Source: Gammaproteobacteria bacterium
GTDB taxonomy: Bacteria > Pseudomonadota > Gammaproteobacteria > UBA9214
Direction of reading: 5' to 3'
DNA length: 10,950 nucleotides
Assembly: GCA_029881775.1 (NCBI GenBank)
Contig: JAOULY010000038.1
Location: 1 to 10,950 of the forward strand
Of the stretch, positions 8,143-10,950 are shown piece by piece; within the stretch, counting starts at the first letter, position 1; each line of letters starts with the position of its first letter. The translations under genes were made by a program, and so were the position numbers. The notes beneath the pieces are model-generated. The model was not told the origin of the DNA. It worked only from the letters and a program-made list of their open reading frames with translations, and did no database searches.

Positions 8143-8367
8143 TCAGCTGTTCCCGTGATCGGCGTCAAGGTGCTCTTTTGAGCAAAAGTATCGATCGCCA
8201 TCGCGTACTGCTTCCTGCTCCGGCAGGTAGATTCCGCAGTGTCCGCACCTGACCATCTCACCCGGCAGGCGTTTGTCTGGCTGACTGCCGGTTCGTGGTG
8301 GCAACCACATGCGCTTTACCAGCATGACAATGATTGCCAGGGCGATGAGGATGAGAAGTATGCGCAT
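8143..8367 (-). CDS. PP0621-like small membrane protein with a CxxC...CxxxH cluster
   Basis: This 74-residue protein has one N-terminal hydrophobic segment (about 2-18) and then a short domain with RCGHCGIYLP, with C41 and C44, and RYFCSKEH, with C62 and H66. The C/H spacing suggests a small zinc site. Such proteins (PP0621 family) are commonly found directly before pilS in gammaproteobacteria; their function is unknown. I prefer the ATG at 8367. It is preceded by GGGAG (8375-8379) at 7 bases, and the membrane segment starts right after it. A TTG eight codons earlier (8391) would swallow this ribosome site. It is the first gene of the pilSR operon, 12 bases before pilS, which hints at a link to PilS sensing or to the pilus, but that is inference. 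Confidence 0.82.
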   Translation of the reverse strand: MRILLILIALAIIVMLVKRMWLPPRTGSQPDKRLPGEMVRCGHCGIYLPEQEAVRDGDRYFCSKEHLDADHGNS

Positions 8368-8478
8368 GGGTTGACTCCCGGTACTCGGCAAGACCGATCA
8401 TACGTTTATTAGTGTCGGCAGGAAATGTGTTGAATGAATAGCTTGATTCAGGACTGTGTTGTTTGACACACTCCTGTC
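8368..8478. promoter_or_regulatory. Divergent intergenic region between the pilSR operon and sucCD
   Basis: These 111 bases must hold the start signals of both divergent transcripts. The only clear element is GGGAG (8375-8379), the ribosome site of the PP0621-like gene. A TTGACA is present at 8463-8468 on the plus strand, but it is only 10 bases before the sucC ATG and cannot be its -35 unless transcription starts inside the gene. sucC has no recognisable Shine-Dalgarno. No confident -10 was found. Confidence 0.5.
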
Positions 8479-9645
8479 ATGCATTTGCACGAATACCAGT
8501 CCAAGCAGTTGTTCGCTGAATATGACATACCGGTGCCGACCGGGCGTCTGCTTGAAAACACAGCGGCGACGGATGACGCGGCGGATGCGATTGGCGGCGA
8601 GGCCTGGGTGGTGAAAGCGCAGGTCCATGCCGGTGGTCGTGGCAAGGGCGGTGGTGTCAAGGTGGTGCAGGGCAGGGCGGCCTTGTCCGCAGCGGTGCAA
8701 GATATGCTGGGCATGCGCCTGGTGACGAAGCAGACCGATGCCGCGGGACTGCCGGTCAACAGCGTGCTGGTCGAGCAGACCATGGATATCGAGCGCGAGT
8801 TTTACCTGGGCGTGCTGGTCGATCGTACCAGCGAGCGCGTCACGCTCATGGTTTCGAAGGCCGGTGGCATGAACATCGAAGAGGTTGCCGCCAGCGACCC
8901 GGATGCCATCATTATCGAGCACGTCAATCCGGCCGTGGGGCTGCAGGCATATCAGTGTCGCAATCTTGCATTCGCGCTGGAGCTTGCGGGTGGCCAGGTC
9001 GGTGCACTGGCAAAGCTGCTGGCGGGTGTATACCGCCTGTTGCAGGATTGTGATGCCAGCCTGGTGGAGATTAACCCGCTGGTCGTGACCACGGGCGGTG
9101 AACTGGTGGCGCTCGATGCCAAGGTAGACCTGGATGACAACGCGCTGTTCCGGCACCAGCAGCTGGCGCAGCTGCGCGATGCCTCGCAGGAAGATGCGCG
9201 TGAGAATATCGCCCGGCAACACGGACTGAACTACATTCGCCTGCACGGCAACATTGCCTGCATGGTGAACGGTGCCGGGTTGGCGATGGCCACCATGGAC
9301 CTGATCCAGTTGCACGGCGGCACCCCGGCCAATTTCCTCGATGTCGGCGGCGGTGCCACCGCTGACCGCGTCGCGGAAGCATTCAAGATCATTCTTTCGG
9401 ACCCGCGGGTGGAAGCCATTCTCGTTAATATTTTCGGCGGTATCGTGCGCTGTGACCTGATTGCGCAGGGCATCCTGCAGGCCATCGAAGAGGTGTCGAT
9501 CGAGGTGCCGGTGGTGGTGCGGCTGGAAGGCACCAATGCCGCCGCCGGTCTTGAGCTGATCGCGCAATCCGGCCTGTCGGTCGAAACCGCGAGTGACCTG
9601 ACGGAGGCGGCTGAAAAAGTCGTCGCCGCTGCCGGTGCGGCATGA
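8479..9645 (+). CDS. sucC: Succinyl-CoA synthetase (ADP-forming) beta subunit
   Basis: This 388-residue subunit has the same length as E. coli SucC. It opens with the hallmark MHLHEYQSKQLF, where most homologues have MNLHEYQ. The N-terminal ATP-grasp half shows AGGRGKGGGVK (51-61) and the metal ligands N199 and D213, with E197 beside them in VEINPL. The C-terminal CoA-ligase half shows NGAGLAMATMD (264-274), ANFLDVGGGA (284-293) and NIFGGIVRCD (317-326). With SucD it converts succinyl-CoA, ADP and phosphate to succinate, CoA and ATP in the citric acid cycle in the cytoplasm. Nucleotide preference cannot be settled from sequence here. It overlaps sucD by 4 bases. The ATG is fixed by homology, although no ribosome site is seen. 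Confidence 0.97.
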   Translation: MHLHEYQSKQLFAEYDIPVPTGRLLENTAATDDAADAIGGEAWVVKAQVHAGGRGKGGGVKVVQGRAALSAAVQDMLGMRLVTKQTDAAGLPVNSVLVEQTMDIEREFYLGVLVDRTSERVTLMVSKAGGMNIEEVAASDPDAIIIEHVNPAVGLQAYQCRNLAFALELAGGQVGALAKLLAGVYRLLQDCDASLVEINPLVVTTGGELVALDAKVDLDDNALFRHQQLAQLRDASQEDARENIARQHGLNYIRLHGNIACMVNGAGLAMATMDLIQLHGGTPANFLDVGGGATADRVAEAFKIILSDPRVEAILVNIFGGIVRCDLIAQGILQAIEEVSIEVPVVVRLEGTNAAAGLELIAQSGLSVETASDLTEAAEKVVAAAGAA

Positions 9646-10517
9646 GCGTCCTCGTCGATCACGATACACGCGTTATTTGCCAGGGTTTTACCGGCTCGCA
9701 GGGTACCTTCCACTCGCAACAGGCACTGGACTACGGCACGCAACTGGTCGGCGGCGTAACACCCGGCAAGGGTGGCCAGTCCCATCTCGGTTTGCCGGTA
9801 TTCAACACCGTCGGCGAGGCCGTGGCGGCGACCGGCGCAAACGCGACCATGATTTACGTGCCACCGCCATTTGCCGCCGATGCCATCCTCGAAGCCGCGG
9901 CGGCGGGCATTGCACTGATCGTCTGTATTACCGAGGGCATTCCGGTGCTGGATATGTTGCGCGTGAAAGCGGTTCTGCGCGACACCGATGCGGTACTGGT
10001 CGGGCCAAACTGCCCGGGTGTCATCACGCCCGGCGCCTGCAAGATCGGCATCATGCCCGGTCCCATGCATACGCCTGGCACTATCGGCATCGTCTCGCGT
10101 TCCGGCACCTTGACCTATGAAGCGGTGTTCCAGACCAGCCGCCAGGGCTTTGGACAAAGTACCTGTATCGGTATCGGCGGCGACCCGATCCGTGGCATGG
10201 GTTTCATTGATTGCCTGAAACTGTTCCAGGCCGATGACGGGACCGAGGGTATTGTCATGATCGGTGAGATCGGTGGCAGTGATGAGGAACAGGCGGCGGA
10301 CTATATCCGCCAGCATGTCAGTAAGCCGGTGGTGTCCTATATCGCCGGTGTCACGGCGCCGCCCGGCAAGCGCATGGGGCATGCCGGTGCCATCATCAGC
10401 GGCAGCCAGGGGACGGCCGCGGCGAAGATCGCTGCACTGGAAGCGGCCGGCGTCACGGTGGTGCGCTCACCCGCGGATATCGGTGTGGGTATGAAGCGGG
10501 CAATGTCAGGCAACTGA
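9642..10517 (+). CDS. sucD: Succinyl-CoA synthetase alpha subunit
   Basis: This 291-residue subunit is the usual length. The CoA-binding Rossmann half has CQGFTGSQGTFHS (13-25), GGVTPGKGG (37-45) and YVPPPFAADAI (72-82). The ligase half has GPNCPGVITPG (121-131), SRSGTLTYE (152-160) and the phosphohistidine segment GKRMGHAGAI (242-251). H247 is the active-site His that carries the phosphate between succinyl phosphate and ADP. It pairs with SucC. Its ATG overlaps the sucC TGA (9642-9645), giving coupled, equimolar synthesis. It ends 9 bases before the stop of a convergent gene, with no clear terminator in the gap. Confidence 0.97.
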   Translation: MSVLVDHDTRVICQGFTGSQGTFHSQQALDYGTQLVGGVTPGKGGQSHLGLPVFNTVGEAVAATGANATMIYVPPPFAADAILEAAAAGIALIVCITEGIPVLDMLRVKAVLRDTDAVLVGPNCPGVITPGACKIGIMPGPMHTPGTIGIVSRSGTLTYEAVFQTSRQGFGQSTCIGIGGDPIRGMGFIDCLKLFQADDGTEGIVMIGEIGGSDEEQAADYIRQHVSKPVVSYIAGVTAPPGKRMGHAGAIISGSQGTAAAKIAALEAAGVTVVRSPADIGVGMKRAMSGN

Positions 10518-10526
10518 ACGCCGGTT

Positions 10527-10949
10527 TCAGCGCTGCGAAAAATAGCGCTGGCTGATTTTCTCACTATCGATCGTATCCAGGCGGTAGCCGAATCGTTCCA
10601 GCAGGGACATGGTTTCCGGGTATTGCCTGATTGCCTCCCAGTCAACCGGCGGTGTGCGCAGTTGCTGGTGCTTGTCGACGGTCTTCGACTGTACGTGCCG
10701 GACGGATTCCTCGTAGGGCAGGCCGATGAATTCGACCAGTGATGCCAGTGCGGGGTGTTGCGGATTAAACATATCTTCCGCGCGAACCAGCAGGTAACGG
10801 TCTGCGCCGAAACGTTCCGCCAGTTCCAGGCCATACAGGTTGATTTCCGTCCACCAGAGCAGGCACTTCTCGTACATGTTCAGCTGTTGCCAGCTCTCTG
10901 CCAGGGTTTGCCAGTCGACACCCGGATCGCCCGGGCGCGGGATGCAATG
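10527..10949 (-). CDS. Partial sulfotransferase-like protein, 5' end outside window
   Basis: The minus frame stays open to the window edge, so 141 C-terminal residues are seen and the true start lies beyond it. The ATG at 10877 is internal, because in-frame residues before it (WQTLAESWQQLN) continue the fold. The segment WWTEINLYGLELAERFG, then YLLVRAEDMF, then LASLVEFIGLP resembles the C-terminal part of sulfotransferase-family proteins, where R-x-E-D-[LM] follows a helix and a 'fxGlp' motif precedes the PAPS-region tail. The P-loop that would prove PAPS binding is outside the window. It converges on sucD. A link to the pilus or glycan locus is not shown. It could be another PAPS-independent member of the same superfamily. 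Confidence 0.55.
   Translation of the reverse strand, partial: HCIPRPGDPGVDWQTLAESWQQLNMYEKCLLWWTEINLYGLELAERFGADRYLLVRAEDMFNPQHPALASLVEFIGLPYEESVRHVQSKTVDKHQQLRTPPVDWEAIRQYPETMSLLERFGYRLDTIDSEKISQRYFSQR
10528..10550. repeat. Inverted repeat at the convergent 3' ends of sucD and the sulfotransferase-like gene
   Basis: CAGCGCT (10528-10534) and AGCGCTG (10544-10550) form a 7-bp stem with a 9-base loop. It begins 11 bases after the sucD stop and lies within the last codons of the convergent gene. It might end sucCD transcripts, but only a short interrupted T run follows, so I list it as a repeat rather than a terminator. Confidence 0.45.
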
Positions 10950-10950
10950 C

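Noticed and set aside
8368..8391. TTG start at 8391 for the PP0621-like gene
   Set aside because: It would place the good GGGAG ribosome site inside the gene; ATG 8367 has correct spacing and begins right at the membrane segment.
8398..9669. 423-residue open frame on the minus strand across sucC
   Set aside because: It mirrors sucC almost exactly. The protein is rich in His, Gln and Arg with no family motif, as expected for the antisense of a GC-rich gene; sucC is unmistakable.
9231..10382. 383-residue open frame on the minus strand across sucCD
   Set aside because: Antisense shadow of sucC/sucD with biased composition and no recognisable domain.
10528..10550. Intrinsic terminator of sucCD
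   Set aside because: The stem is only 7 bp with a 9-base loop, and no uninterrupted T tract follows; kept as an inverted repeat only.

Overview
The window looks like a chromosomal segment of a gammaproteobacterium with type IV pili. It carries a PilS/PilR two-component pair beside a type IVa pilin gene, preceded by a small PP0621-type membrane protein, an arrangement familiar from Pseudomonas and sulfur-oxidising relatives. Codon use is GC-rich throughout the coding regions. I cannot name the genus. No rRNA, tRNA, CRISPR array, insertion sequence or phage gene was seen.

Layout. At the right edge (10527-10949, minus) is the 3' part of a gene that looks sulfotransferase-like. It converges on sucC-sucD (8479-10517, plus), the two subunits of succinyl-CoA synthetase, which overlap by ATGA. 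Divergent from sucC, everything from 8367 down to 1 is on the minus strand. In transcription order this is a PP0621-like small protein, pilS, pilR, the major pilin pilA, a 651-residue multi-membrane-span protein with C-terminal TPRs, a GtrB/DPM-type glycosyltransferase, and an O-unit-type flippase that runs off the left edge.

How it may work together. PilS senses and phosphorylates PilR, and PilR activates sigma-54 transcription of pilA. The 366-bp gap upstream of pilA holds a sigma-54-like -24 element, eight copies of GTGAC/GTCAC, and a leader that can fold into hairpins. A clear intrinsic terminator closes pilA. The next three genes look like an envelope glycosylation set. The GT2 enzyme would make a polyprenyl-phosphate sugar. 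The membrane-TPR protein resembles the GT-C O-mannosyltransferases TMTC1-4 of animals and could transfer the sugar. The flippase could move a lipid-linked glycan. Because they sit directly behind pilA, pilin or another surface protein is a plausible acceptor, but this is inference. The TMTC-like/DPM-like pair behind a pilin is the most interesting item in the window.
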